A DNA stretch of 64,000 nt, taken from assembly GCF_039673065.1 (NCBI RefSeq), contig NZ_JBDJKW010000016.1, positions 20,846 to 84,845 of the forward strand, written 5' to 3'. The notes under the pieces are model-generated. The model was not told the DNA's origin. It did no database searches and saw nothing but the letters and a program-made list of their open reading frames with translations. Below are positions 32,040 through 39,251 of the stretch, in pieces. This stretch comes from Allobosea sp039673065 (GTDB lineage Bacteria > Pseudomonadota > Alphaproteobacteria > Rhizobiales > Beijerinckiaceae). The translations under genes and the position numbers were made by a program. Positions within the stretch are counted from its first letter, which is position 1. The number at the start of each line of letters is the position of its first letter.

Positions 32040-32672
32040 ATGAGCGCGAACGCATTGAGGTCGCTGCGCGAAGAGCGTGGCTGGACGCTGGAGCAGGTCG
32101 CGGAGGCGACGGGGCTATCGGTGTCCTATGTGCAGCGCCTCGAGCGCGGCGAGCGGAACCTGTCGGTGAAGAACATCGACAAGTTCGCAGCGGCCTTCGG
32201 CGTCCCGCGCGAACGTGTGATCAGCCGGGACAGGGTGGACGTCCCGATCGTGGGCTTGGCAGGCGCGGGGCCTAATGCTTCAGTGATCTTCGGGATGGGC
32301 CAAGGTAGCGCCGAGACTGCGCCCGCCCCGCCGCTATGGACGCCGCAGACCGTTGCGCTTGAGGTTCGGGGGAACTCAATGAGGGGCATCGCCTTCGATG
32401 GGTGGTACGTCTACTATGACGACGTCAGGGGGGAGATCACCGAGGACATGATCGGGCAGCCCTGCGTGATCGGCCTCGAAGGCGATGAGGTGGTCGTCAA
32501 GCTCCCCTATTATGGCCGCGAGCCCGGCACTTTCGACCTAGAAAGCTCGAACCAGGCCGTCGATACGATGCGCGGCCGGCGGGTCGAATGGGCCTGCATC
32601 GTCACGGCGATCGTCCCTCGGAATCCTGCGCGCCGCCTGCTCGACCGTTCCGCTAACGAGGCGAGCGTCTAG
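32040..32672 (+). CDS. CI-like repressor with S24 autocleavage domain
   Basis: Protein of 210 aa from the ATG at 32040. Residues 4-60 form an HTH (EERGWTLEQVAEATGLSVSY, then RLERGERNLSVKNIDKFAAA). Residues 100-190 form a LexA/CI-like S24 domain with the nucleophile Ser113 (VRGNSMRGI) and Lys154 (VVVKLPYYG). Ala-Gly pairs at 74-75 and 76-77 (GLAGAG) are candidate self-cleavage sites. It should maintain lysogeny by binding the TTTGCC operators on both sides and be inactivated by RecA after DNA damage. Confidence 0.93.
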   Translation: MSANALRSLREERGWTLEQVAEATGLSVSYVQRLERGERNLSVKNIDKFAAAFGVPRERVISRDRVDVPIVGLAGAGPNASVIFGMGQGSAETAPAPPLWTPQTVALEVRGNSMRGIAFDGWYVYYDDVRGEITEDMIGQPCVIGLEGDEVVVKLPYYGREPGTFDLESSNQAVDTMRGRRVEWACIVTAIVPRNPARRLLDRSANEASV

Positions 32673-32674
32673 AG

Positions 32675-33070
32675 ATGCGCGTTCGGGGTATCGCGATCGC
32701 GCTGGCGTCGGGGCTGCCGTTTCTTGGCTGCCAGGCGGAGGCCTCGCAACTGCAGCTGAGAACCCAGGCCGGCCTGTTCGCGCCGGTCGGCACCTATCGG
32801 ATCGGTGTCGTCGGCCAGCGCGCGATTTTCGGAACGAGCGACCTGGTTGCCATCTGTTACGCGTTGCCGGGGGATCGCATTTCGCTCGTGCTCCGCGCCG
32901 CGGATCGCTTCTTTGCCATGAACGGTCACGCGCGGGATTCTGCCGCTGGTGGGACGATCACATGGCAGCGCAGCTCCTACGAGGTCGTCGATCCTCATCG
33001 TGCGGCCGGCCCGATCAGCGACTTCATCTCCGGCGTCATCAGGGAAAGTCAGCAGGCTTGCAGCCGGTAG
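32675..33070 (+). CDS. Small exported protein in the immunity region
   Basis: Protein of 131 aa starting 2 nt after the repressor stop, so probably co-expressed in the lysogen. The N-terminus is a short signal sequence (MRVRGIAIALASGLPFLGCQ); cleavage after AEA or lipid attachment at Cys19 are both possible. The rest is a small beta-rich domain with one Cys near each end (VAICYALPG; QQACSR). Lysogeny-expressed exported proteins often block superinfection or alter the envelope; that role is an inference from position. Confidence 0.6.
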   Translation: MRVRGIAIALASGLPFLGCQAEASQLQLRTQAGLFAPVGTYRIGVVGQRAIFGTSDLVAICYALPGDRISLVLRAADRFFAMNGHARDSAAGGTITWQRSSYEVVDPHRAAGPISDFISGVIRESQQACSR

Positions 33071-33071
33071 T

Positions 33072-33122
33072 TTTGCCTATTTGGCGAATTACCGCTTGAC
33101 CTGATTTTGCCAAATAGGCAAT
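33072..33122 (+). promoter_or_regulatory. Immunity operators OR1-2 and rightward promoter
   Basis: Operators TTTGCCTATTTGGCGAA (33072-33088) and TTTGCCAAATAGGCAAT (33106-33122) flank a -35 box TTGACC (33096-33101). The 29 nt at 33094-33122 match the leftward promoter region (31982-31954, minus strand) at 27 positions. The module should drive the rightward gene block under control of the same repressor. The -10 box (CAATCA at 33119-33124) is weak. Confidence 0.75.
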
Positions 33123-33157
33123 CATGCGGCCGTCGATGAACGACGGGGCTGATCCGC

Positions 33158-33280
33158 ATGACACCTGTTGCCGCCCGCCTGCTGCTGCGCCGCGCTCTCT
33201 GGACCCTTGTCGAGACCGGCTGCGTCCTCCTCTTCGTCGCCATGGTGCTGACCTGGGCGGCGCTCGGCGCCGGGGCCTGA
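33158..33280 (+). CDS. Small membrane peptide, first gene of the rightward block
   Basis: Peptide of 40 aa (MTPVAARLLLRRALWTLVET followed by a hydrophobic segment CVLLFVAMVLTWAALG). One transmembrane helix with a basic N-terminal side. The stop lies 1 nt before the next ATG. It is the first frame after the rightward promoter. It was chosen over a frame starting at 33124 because that one has Arg/Pro-rich shadow composition. Function unknown. Confidence 0.5.
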   Translation: MTPVAARLLLRRALWTLVETGCVLLFVAMVLTWAALGAGA

Positions 33281-33281
33281 C

Positions 33282-33611
33282 ATGGCGCCGCCCGTCCCTT
33301 TCACCAGGCCGCCCTACCGGCTGACGACAGGCAATCTCGTCCGCCTCCTCGGCGACGAAAGCCGCACCACCGTCGCCGGCATCCACAAGATCGGCCGCGA
33401 CGAGAAGACCGCCCTGCAGAACGGCGCGTTCATCCGCCGTGCCTGCAACAGCTTCGCCGACATGCACGGCGTGATCGCCGACGCGGTGCCGATCCTGGAA
33501 GCAGTGCTCGAGGACCGCGAAGCGGATCGCGGCGAGGACGAGATCCTGCGCGACCTGCTGGACCGCGCCCGCGCGGCCCTCGCCACGGCGGAGGGCCGCG
33601 GGCATGGCTGA
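33282..33611 (+). CDS. Phage protein of unknown function
   Basis: Protein of 109 aa with a polar N-terminal part (RLTTGNLVRLLGDESRTTVA) and two amphipathic helices (ADAVPILEAVLEDREADRGE, then EILRDLLDRARAALATAEGR). The stop overlaps the next start by 8 nt. Nothing in it suggests enzyme activity. No family was recognised. Confidence 0.6.
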   Translation: MAPPVPFTRPPYRLTTGNLVRLLGDESRTTVAGIHKIGRDEKTALQNGAFIRRACNSFADMHGVIADAVPILEAVLEDREADRGEDEILRDLLDRARAALATAEGRGHG

Positions 33612-34017
33612 CGTTACGGTCCCCCTCTCGCCGACCGACCGGGCGATCTGCGACGCCGTCGCCAAGCTCGACCTCGCGGTCGAACGCGAGGCGAGTGTTG
33701 GCCGAGACGAGATGCGCCTGGTCTGCCGCGACCTCTGGCAGGCGATGGAGAAGGACCGCCAGCGCCGTGCCGAGCTGATGCTGGCGCCGGATCCCGGCCA
33801 GCTGCGCGGGGAGTTTGGGGCCTTCAAGCGCCGCTTGCGGATTCTCTCCGACATCGGCCCCCAGATCCTGGTCGCAAGCGGCGTGCTCGATCCGGAGGAC
33901 GCTGTCGCCTTCGCTCGCTTCGACGCGCGGCCGTTCGCCTTCCTGTTCGAGCTGACGCCCGAGCGCTTCGAGGTGCTCTTTCAGCTGATCCTCGACATCG
34001 AGGAGCAGAACCGATGA
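33604..34017 (+). CDS. Phage protein of unknown function
   Basis: Protein of 137 aa, predicted helical: LSPTDRAICDAVAKLDLAVE, then DEMRLVCRDLWQAMEKDRQR and a hydrophobic C-terminal helix (RFEVLFQLILDIEEQ). The stop overlaps the methyltransferase start by 4 nt (ATGA). No family was recognised. Confidence 0.6.
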   Translation: MADVTVPLSPTDRAICDAVAKLDLAVEREASVGRDEMRLVCRDLWQAMEKDRQRRAELMLAPDPGQLRGEFGAFKRRLRILSDIGPQILVASGVLDPEDAVAFARFDARPFAFLFELTPERFEVLFQLILDIEEQNR

Positions 34018-34766
34018 CGATTCCGACCGCGGTGCTTCAAGTGCTCGACGCCGCGCTGGTGGCGGGCAGCACGGTTCGGCTTACGGGTACGCTCGACCGG
34101 GCGCTCTACACGAAGGTCGACAAGGTCCTGCAGGCGGCTGGCGGCAAGTGGAGCAGGAAAGAACGGGCGCATGTCTTCCTGGGCGATGCCGCCGGAGCTC
34201 TTGAGCAAATCATCCTGACCGGGGGGGGGTCGAAGAAGCAGGAACTCGGCCAATTCGACTCGCCGGCCGAGGTTGTCGCAGCGGTCATGGAACTCGCCGG
34301 CATCGATCAGCCGATGCAGGTCCTCGAACCGAGTGCCGGCCGGGGTGCGCTCGCCCTGGCGGCGGCACGGCTCACGGATCACGTGCTGTGCGTCGAGATC
34401 GATCCCGCTCGCTGCGCCTCTCTGGTGAAGGCTGGGCTGCGATCGGTCATCGAGGCTGATTTCCTGTCGCTGGATGGTCTAGGCCTTTTCGACCGCGTCG
34501 TCATGAACCCACCGTTCGCCGGTCAGGCTGACATCGATCATGTCCTTAGGGCGGCCAAACGCGTGCGGCCAGGTGGGCGCCTCGTATCGGTCATGTCGGC
34601 CGGTACCGGGTTTCGCCAGAACCGCAAGGCCGTCGCTTTCCGCGAATGGATCGCGCGGCGCGGCGGGCGCTGCGCGCCACTACCATCGGATGCCTTCAGG
34701 GCCTCCGGCACTTCCGTCCAAACATGCATCGTCAGCGTCGATATCGGCATGGATGGCGCGGAATGA
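34014..34766 (+). CDS. DNA methyltransferase (NPPF type) with an internal G9 tract
   Basis: Protein of 250 aa. Residues 1-72 form a small N-terminal domain (LTGTLDRALYTKVDKVLQAA, then GGKWSRKERAHVFLGD). The class I methyltransferase fold begins QFDSPAEVVAAVMELAGIDQ with motif I VLEPSAGRGALALAAAR, motif II VEIDPARC and motif IV VVMNPPFAGQ, typical of N6-adenine enzymes. No target-recognition domain is evident. Codons 70-72 are GGG GGG GGG, a 9-G tract that could cause on/off switching by slippage. In the given sequence the gene is in frame (on). Confidence 0.82.
   Translation: MTIPTAVLQVLDAALVAGSTVRLTGTLDRALYTKVDKVLQAAGGKWSRKERAHVFLGDAAGALEQIILTGGGSKKQELGQFDSPAEVVAAVMELAGIDQPMQVLEPSAGRGALALAAARLTDHVLCVEIDPARCASLVKAGLRSVIEADFLSLDGLGLFDRVVMNPPFAGQADIDHVLRAAKRVRPGGRLVSVMSAGTGFRQNRKAVAFREWIARRGGRCAPLPSDAFRASGTSVQTCIVSVDIGMDGAE
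34221..34229 (+). repeat. Poly-G (G9) tract inside methyltransferase gene
   Basis: Nine consecutive G at codons 70-72 of the NPPF-type methyltransferase. Gain or loss of one G would shift the frame before the catalytic motifs (motif I starts near residue 101) and remove activity. Such tracts are known causes of phase variation in methyltransferase genes. Whether it varies here is not shown. Confidence 0.7.
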
Positions 34767-35065
34767 CGAACGCTCCGCTCGCCCTCGATCTCGCCTTTCT
34801 CGACCGTGTCGCGCAGGACGAGGCCTTCCAGACCGCCTGTCTTCGCTATGCGCACGCGAACGGATCCTCCCACGCGATCGCATTCGCGGTGCTGACAGCG
34901 GCCGGCGCATTCCGCACGCGCCTCGCCCTGCAGGGAGCGGTTCACGCCCTGCGTTCCTACGAGTTCGGCAATGCCGCGCCCGGGCTTGCCCGAGATGTCG
35001 CCGATACGGCCGAGGCGCTGCTTGCCATGGCCCCGTCCACGCCATGCGAGAAAGAACACCGATGA
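34763..35065 (+). CDS. Phage protein of unknown function
   Basis: Protein of 100 aa starting MTNAPLALDLAFLDRVAQDE, helical and Ala-rich (NGSSHAIAFAVLTAAGAFRT). It is coupled to the methyltransferase by a 4-nt ATGA overlap and to the next gene by another. No family was recognised. Confidence 0.6.
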   Translation: MTNAPLALDLAFLDRVAQDEAFQTACLRYAHANGSSHAIAFAVLTAAGAFRTRLALQGAVHALRSYEFGNAAPGLARDVADTAEALLAMAPSTPCEKEHR

Positions 35066-35433
35066 ACGCGAAGATCGTCGACCGCGAACAGCTCGCCAGC
35101 GTCATGGCGCAGAACCGCGCGATGCTGGAGCACCGCGCAGGGATGCCGGGGCAGGTCGGCGTCTCGGCGCGCCTCGGTCTGGCGACCTTCGGCGCGGACC
35201 AGTGGACCGCCGACGAGGTCGAGCGTGGGACCGCCGACGCTCACATCGTCGTGGCCGCGATCGAGCGCGCGGCGTCGATCGTGTCAGCCCGGACCGCGGG
35301 TCTCACTGCCGAGGCGAGAGAGGCCTGCATCGAGCTGCTCGTCGACACGGTTCGCCGCGGCCATGCGCTGATCGACGCTCTGCCGGCCGACACGCGCCGC
35401 GCGGTCGAAATCACAACCCACGCAAAGCAGTGA
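35062..35433 (+). CDS. Phage protein of unknown function
   Basis: Protein of 123 aa (VDREQLASVMAQNRAMLEHR, then QWTADEVERGTADAHIVVAA), mostly helical. Its ATG overlaps the previous stop (ATGA). The stop is 8 nt before the GapR-like gene. No family was recognised. Confidence 0.6.
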   Translation: MNAKIVDREQLASVMAQNRAMLEHRAGMPGQVGVSARLGLATFGADQWTADEVERGTADAHIVVAAIERAASIVSARTAGLTAEAREACIELLVDTVRRGHALIDALPADTRRAVEITTHAKQ

Positions 35434-35441
35434 GGACCACG

Positions 35442-35684
35442 ATGGACGATCCGGTTCAGGGCGATCAGCTGAAGAGCATCGTCGAGCGCATCGAGCGCCT
35501 CGAGGAAGAGAAGCAGACGATCGCCGACGACATCAAGGAGGTCTACGCGGAGGCCAAGGGCTGCGGCTACGACCCCAAGGTGCTGCGCAAGGTGATCGCG
35601 CTGCGCAAGCGCGACCTCGACGAGCGCAAGGAAGAGGAGGCCATCATGGACCTCTACCTTCAGGCGGTCGGGGAAACGGCATGA
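35442..35684 (+). CDS. GapR family (DUF2312) nucleoid-associated protein
   Basis: Protein of 80 aa matching DUF2312/GapR throughout: LKSIVERIERLEEEKQTIAD, then DIKEVYAEAKGCGYDPKVLR and RKRDLDERKEEEAIMDLYLQ, the coiled-coil that clamps overtwisted DNA. GapR in Caulobacter binds AT-rich, positively supercoiled DNA ahead of moving polymerases and helps topoisomerases. A phage copy may support phage DNA replication. The length and register match host proteins of 80-90 aa. Confidence 0.9.
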   Translation: MDDPVQGDQLKSIVERIERLEEEKQTIADDIKEVYAEAKGCGYDPKVLRKVIALRKRDLDERKEEEAIMDLYLQAVGETA

Positions 35685-36010
35685 CGGCCGCGGCCGTCGC
35701 CCCGCCGCGGCCTGACCAGATCGCGGCGCCAGCGGAGCCCGACCGCGCCCTCGACTATGAGGGCGCCCGCCTCGAGCTCGCCCGCCTCGGCGTCACGCAG
35801 GCCGGCGGCGAGCCCTATAGCGAGCGCCAGGTCCGCCGGCTCGCCGAAGACAGCAAGCTGCCGTTCTTCAAGGCGCCGGACCGTCGCCGCCTGATCATGC
35901 GCTCGGCGCTGATCGCGACCGTCCGCGCCTGGCAGGTCGAGGCGACGCGCTCCGCCCAGCAAAGCCGGGCCGAGGCGCTGCGCGCCCGTCGGCCAAAAGG
36001 GAGGGCGTGA
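35681..36010 (+). CDS. Putative HTH/excisionase-like phage protein
   Basis: Protein of 109 aa. The central part (YEGARLELARLGVTQAGGEP, then YSERQVRRLAEDSKLPFFKA and PDRRRLIMRSAL) reads as an HTH followed by a basic wing, similar to MerR-like excisionase domains. The C-terminus is a basic helix. It could be the excisionase or a small regulator; it is 8 kb from the integrase, so the function remains open. It is coupled by overlaps at both ends. Confidence 0.5.
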   Translation: MTAAAVAPPRPDQIAAPAEPDRALDYEGARLELARLGVTQAGGEPYSERQVRRLAEDSKLPFFKAPDRRRLIMRSALIATVRAWQVEATRSAQQSRAEALRARRPKGRA

Positions 36011-36303
36011 TGCAGCAAGCGATGTCCGGCCCCGGAAGCGCCCGCGTGGAGCTCACACGCGCCGACCGCGACTGCATCGAGCACGCCCTCGGTCTCACCC
36101 GTGCCCGCCGGCCCTTCCGCAACTTCTTCGCCGCCGAGCCCGGCAGCCCTGACCATACGGTCTTCATGAGGCTCGCCAGCCGGGGCCTCGCCACCCTCCA
36201 TCGCCGGGCCGGCCCCGGCCAGCCCTGTGACCTCTACGCCGTCACCGAGGCCGGCCAGCGCGCCGTCGGCGTCACGCCGCCGTTCAAGGGAGCAGGAGCA
36301 TGA
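36007..36303 (+). CDS. Phage protein of unknown function (winged-helix-like)
   Basis: Protein of 98 aa from a GTG at 36007 (GTGA overlap); an ATG follows directly. The pattern LTRADRDCIEHALGLTRARR, then RNFFAAEPGSPDHTVFMRLA and ASRGLATLHRRA with a final YAVTEAGQRAVG strand resembles small winged-helix proteins that read out a C-terminal wing. No family was identified. Confidence 0.55.
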   Translation: MMQQAMSGPGSARVELTRADRDCIEHALGLTRARRPFRNFFAAEPGSPDHTVFMRLASRGLATLHRRAGPGQPCDLYAVTEAGQRAVGVTPPFKGAGA

Positions 36304-36689
36304 ACGAGTCGATCGCCGCGCCGGCGGCCGAGGTCCTGCTGCCCGAGGGCGAGGGCTGGGAATGGATGGTCGTCGAGATCTTCGGCCATCGCCGCCATGT
36401 CGGCCGCGTCCGCGAGGAGGACCGCTTCGGCGCCAGGATGCTGCGCGTCGATGTCCCTCGTGTCGAGGGCGAGGCCGTGACGGGCTGGGCCAGCCACTTC
36501 TATGGCGGCGGCTCGATCTTCTCGGTCACGCCGACCGACGAGGCCTCGGCGCTCCGCGCCAATCGGCCTTACGCCCGTCCGTCACCAGTCGCGCTGCCGG
36601 CGCCCTACCGAGAGGACGAGGACGAGGACGAATTCCCCGAGCACGATGATCATCAGGACGAGGACGAGACCGATGACGAGCACGCCTGA
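36300..36689 (+). CDS. Acidic phage protein of unknown function
   Basis: Protein of 129 aa. Residues 15-85 look folded (GEGWEWMVVEIFGHRRHVGR, then FGARMLRVDVPRVEGEAVTG and ASHFYGGGSIFSVTPTDE), with several Trp residues. The last 30 residues are almost all Asp/Glu/His. Such tails can mimic DNA or aid solubility. It is coupled to the previous gene by 4 nt and overlaps the next by 17 nt. Confidence 0.6.
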   Translation: MNESIAAPAAEVLLPEGEGWEWMVVEIFGHRRHVGRVREEDRFGARMLRVDVPRVEGEAVTGWASHFYGGGSIFSVTPTDEASALRANRPYARPSPVALPAPYREDEDEDEFPEHDDHQDEDETDDEHA

Positions 36690-37380
36690 CCCCGCCGCGG
36701 CCGCGCAGCAGAACCTCACCGATTTCATCCTCGCCGAGGTCCATCGTCAGACGAGCGAGGAGGCGTTGCGCAAGGTCGTGGCCGAGAAGATCGGCGGCGT
36801 TGTCGCCCGCGCCGTCGACGACTCCATGCGTACCTATGGCGGCGTCGGCCAGAAGATCGCGAAGGCCGTCGAGAAGGCGCTGGATCTCGGCGAAGCGCTC
36901 GACGTCCCGAGCTACGGCCACATGGTCACCGCGATGCTGCGGGCCAAGATGGACGAGGTGCTCGGCCAACTGGTCAACGAGAAGCTCTCCGCCGAGATGA
37001 CCGAGATCCTGAAGCTGGCGCCGAAGGAGGTGAAGCTCTCGGAGATCGTCGGGCGACTGGTCGAGAGCGAGGAACAGGACGCGGACCGTCGTGGCGAGAG
37101 CGTCACCTGTATCGTCGAGGAAAGCAGCGCCGTCCCCGGTTACCGCCACATCTACATCGACCCCGAGGCCGACAAGCGGAAACACTCCTGCGACGCTCAG
37201 ATTGCGCTGGATTCCGATGGCAAGATCTACGGCCTGGTGATCGGCGGCCGCGACGCCAAGGAGACGATCGTCATGGGCCGCATGCACGGCTGGCGCAAGA
37301 TGATCTTCGGAGCCTATGCCTGCGGTTCGAAGATCATCCTCGACGAGGACGAGGTCGTCACCGCCATCGGTGAGGACTGA
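36673..37380 (+). CDS. Phage protein of unknown function
   Basis: Protein of 235 aa in two parts. Residues 10-125 are helical (TDFILAEVHRQTSEEALRKV, then GQKIAKAVEKALDLGEALDV). Residues 140-235 are beta-rich (VTCIVEESSAVPGYRHIYID, then DGKIYGLVIGGRDAKETIVM). The start at 36673 is inside the previous gene's acidic tail. The combination suggests a structural or scaffold-like protein, but nothing more can be said. Confidence 0.55.
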   Translation: MTSTPDPAAAAQQNLTDFILAEVHRQTSEEALRKVVAEKIGGVVARAVDDSMRTYGGVGQKIAKAVEKALDLGEALDVPSYGHMVTAMLRAKMDEVLGQLVNEKLSAEMTEILKLAPKEVKLSEIVGRLVESEEQDADRRGESVTCIVEESSAVPGYRHIYIDPEADKRKHSCDAQIALDSDGKIYGLVIGGRDAKETIVMGRMHGWRKMIFGAYACGSKIILDEDEVVTAIGED

Positions 37381-37383
37381 GCC

Positions 37384-37566
37384 ATGAGCCTGGCCCTCGC
37401 AAACCTCGCCCTGCTCGCCACCGCCGTCTCCGCGATCGAGGCCGTCGATGCGCTGCGGCTGATGGCGCAGCGACGCGCCATCGACGCGACCTCTAGCGCG
37501 AGCCGGGCCGCGCTGATCCTCTGCCTGGCCGTCGGCCTTCTCGCCATCCTGCCCATGGTGCGCTGA
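37384..37566 (+). CDS. Small membrane protein
   Basis: Peptide of 60 aa with two hydrophobic segments (LALANLALLATAVSAIEAVD at the start and AALILCLAVGLLAILPMV at the end) separated by a basic loop. The stop shares its last base with the next ATG. It could be a holin-like or regulatory peptide, but no lysis gene is adjacent. Confidence 0.5.
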   Translation: MSLALANLALLATAVSAIEAVDALRLMAQRRAIDATSSASRAALILCLAVGLLAILPMVR

Positions 37567-37754
37567 TGACGGTCCTCCTGACGCTCTGCCTCGCCGCGGT
37601 CGGTGCCTTCGCCGGGACAGTTCTGATCGGCGCCGGCGCCGCTGCCATGTTCGGCGAGGAGGAGGCGGGCGGCCGGCGGCTCGCCCTTGCCGGCGAGGCG
37701 CTGATCGCGGGCGCCGTCGCGCTCGCCTTCTTCGCGGGAAGGCACAGCCTCTGA
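37566..37754 (+). CDS. Small membrane protein
   Basis: Peptide of 62 aa with two transmembrane helices (TVLLTLCLAAVGAFAGTVLI and LIAGAVALAFFAG) flanking an acidic-then-basic loop (GEEEAGGRR). It is tightly coupled to the previous peptide and to the DUF5131 gene. The pair of two-span peptides is reminiscent of holin/antiholin pairs, but this is only size and topology. Confidence 0.5.
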   Translation: MTVLLTLCLAAVGAFAGTVLIGAGAAAMFGEEEAGGRRLALAGEALIAGAVALAFFAGRHSL

Positions 37755-38752
37755 TGGGCGCCTTCTCCGCCATCGAATGGTGCGACCACACCGCCAATCC
37801 CTGGATCGGCTGCCAGAAGGTCGGCCCCGGCTGCGACCATTGCTATGCCGAGGCGCGCGACAACCGCTTCGAGGGCGGAGCCCATTGGGGCCCGGGGGCG
37901 CCGCGGCGCCGGACCGCGCCGGCGACGCGCAATGCCCCGCTGCGCTGGAACCGGGCGGCGCCGGCCTTCCATGCCGGGCACGGCCGCTGGCCCCGCGTCT
38001 TCTCCGGCTCGCTCTGCGATATCTTCGACAATGCCGTCGACCCGGCCTGGCGCAAGGACCACTACCAGATCGTGCGCGAGACGAAAAACCTGCGCTGGAT
38101 CCTGGTGACGAAGCGCATCGGTAACGCGCCCGCCATGCTGCCCGAGGGCTGGCTCGATGGCGGCTTCGACCATGTCGGCATCATGATCACTACGGTCAAC
38201 CAGGCCGAGATCGATCGCGATGTTCCCAAGCTGCTCGACCTGCCGATGACCGGCAACCAGTGGCGCGGCGTCTCCTATGAGCCGGCGCTCGGCCCGGCGG
38301 ATTTTTCGCGGTTGAAGGTCGTGAACCGCTATGGTTTCGGCGGTAGCTACGATGCGCTGCGCGGCCTCTGGCGCCCGGGCGACGACGAGGGCGCCGCCGT
38401 CGCGCATCCGCGCGCCACGGTGCTCGACTGGATCGTCTGCGGCGGCGAGAGCGGCGACGAGGCCCGCCCGATGCATCCCGACTGGGCGCGGGCGGTACGC
38501 GACCAGTGTGCGGCCGCCGGGACCGCCTTCCTTTTCAAGCAGTGGGGCGAGTGGGCGCCGTCGACACCGGAGCAGGCGTACGCCAATCCGCGCTCTGGCT
38601 GGCGGTGTTTTGCTGGGCATCCGCACGTCGCGAAGGCCCATGAACTCTATCCGGAGAATGGCGCCGCCTTCGTCGAGCGGATGGGCAAGAAGGCCGCCGG
38701 CCGCCTGCTCGACGGCAAGCTCCACCACGCATTCCCCAGGCAGCTGTCATGA
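37754..38752 (+). CDS. Gp37/Gp68 family (DUF5131) three-Cys protein
   Basis: Protein of 332 aa with the family signature IEWCDHTANPWIGCQKVGPG followed by CDHCYAEARDNRF: Cys at the radical-SAM-like spacing C-x6-C-x2-C. Further conserved blocks: FSGSLCDIFDNAVDPAWR, LRWILVTKRIGNA, MITTVNQAEIDRDVPKLLDL, and DWIVCGGESGDEARPMHPDW. The family is common in phages and near mobile elements and is distantly like spore photoproduct lyase-type enzymes. The reaction is unknown. No TcmP-type partner gene (the usual associated protein) is adjacent. Confidence 0.88.
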   Translation: MGAFSAIEWCDHTANPWIGCQKVGPGCDHCYAEARDNRFEGGAHWGPGAPRRRTAPATRNAPLRWNRAAPAFHAGHGRWPRVFSGSLCDIFDNAVDPAWRKDHYQIVRETKNLRWILVTKRIGNAPAMLPEGWLDGGFDHVGIMITTVNQAEIDRDVPKLLDLPMTGNQWRGVSYEPALGPADFSRLKVVNRYGFGGSYDALRGLWRPGDDEGAAVAHPRATVLDWIVCGGESGDEARPMHPDWARAVRDQCAAAGTAFLFKQWGEWAPSTPEQAYANPRSGWRCFAGHPHVAKAHELYPENGAAFVERMGKKAAGRLLDGKLHHAFPRQLS

Positions 38753-39249
38753 CCCGCCGCACCGACGACTGGCCGGGCTCGGCCGAGCACCGCCGCGAGC
38801 TGCGCCGAGCCCGCCTCGTCCAGATATCGCTCGCCGGGCTCGTGCTGGCCTTCCTCACGATTTTCGCGGTCGTTGTCCGGGCCGAGCAGGTCGACGGCGC
38901 CCGCATCGTCATCATCGATGGCGACACGGTGGTGCTGCCTGATGGCGAGCGGATTCGGATCCTCAACATCGATGCGCCGGAGACGCGCGGCGCCCGCTGC
39001 GAGGCGGAGCTCGTCGCCGGACTGAAGGCGAAGGAGCGCCTCGCGCAGCTGCTGCGCGCAGGTCCCGTCGAGATCCGCCGCTGCGAGGCCTCTGGCCGCT
39101 GCCGCGATCCGTTCGGGCGCACGCTCGCCCGGCTCGTCGCCGGCGGGCGTGATCTCGGCGAGGTCCTGGTCGCCGAGGGCAGGGCGTTGCCCTGGGCGCC
39201 GGGCCCGGCCGCCCGCTCGGCCCGGGTTCTCTACTGGTGTGGGAGCTGA
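38749..39249 (+). CDS. Membrane-anchored staphylococcal-nuclease-like protein
   Basis: Protein of 166 aa. An N-terminal transmembrane helix (RLVQISLAGLVLAFLTIFAV, residues 21-45) precedes an SNase domain. All catalytic residues are in place: Asp of IDGDTVVL, Arg, Asp and Glu of IRILNIDAPE, and the second Arg of RDPFGRTLARL. The anchor suggests activity at the inner membrane or in the periplasm, where it could degrade incoming DNA. It overlaps the DUF5131 gene by 4 nt. Confidence 0.85.
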   Translation: MTRRTDDWPGSAEHRRELRRARLVQISLAGLVLAFLTIFAVVVRAEQVDGARIVIIDGDTVVLPDGERIRILNIDAPETRGARCEAELVAGLKAKERLAQLLRAGPVEIRRCEASGRCRDPFGRTLARLVAGGRDLGEVLVAEGRALPWAPGPAARSARVLYWCGS

Positions 39250-39251
39250 CG

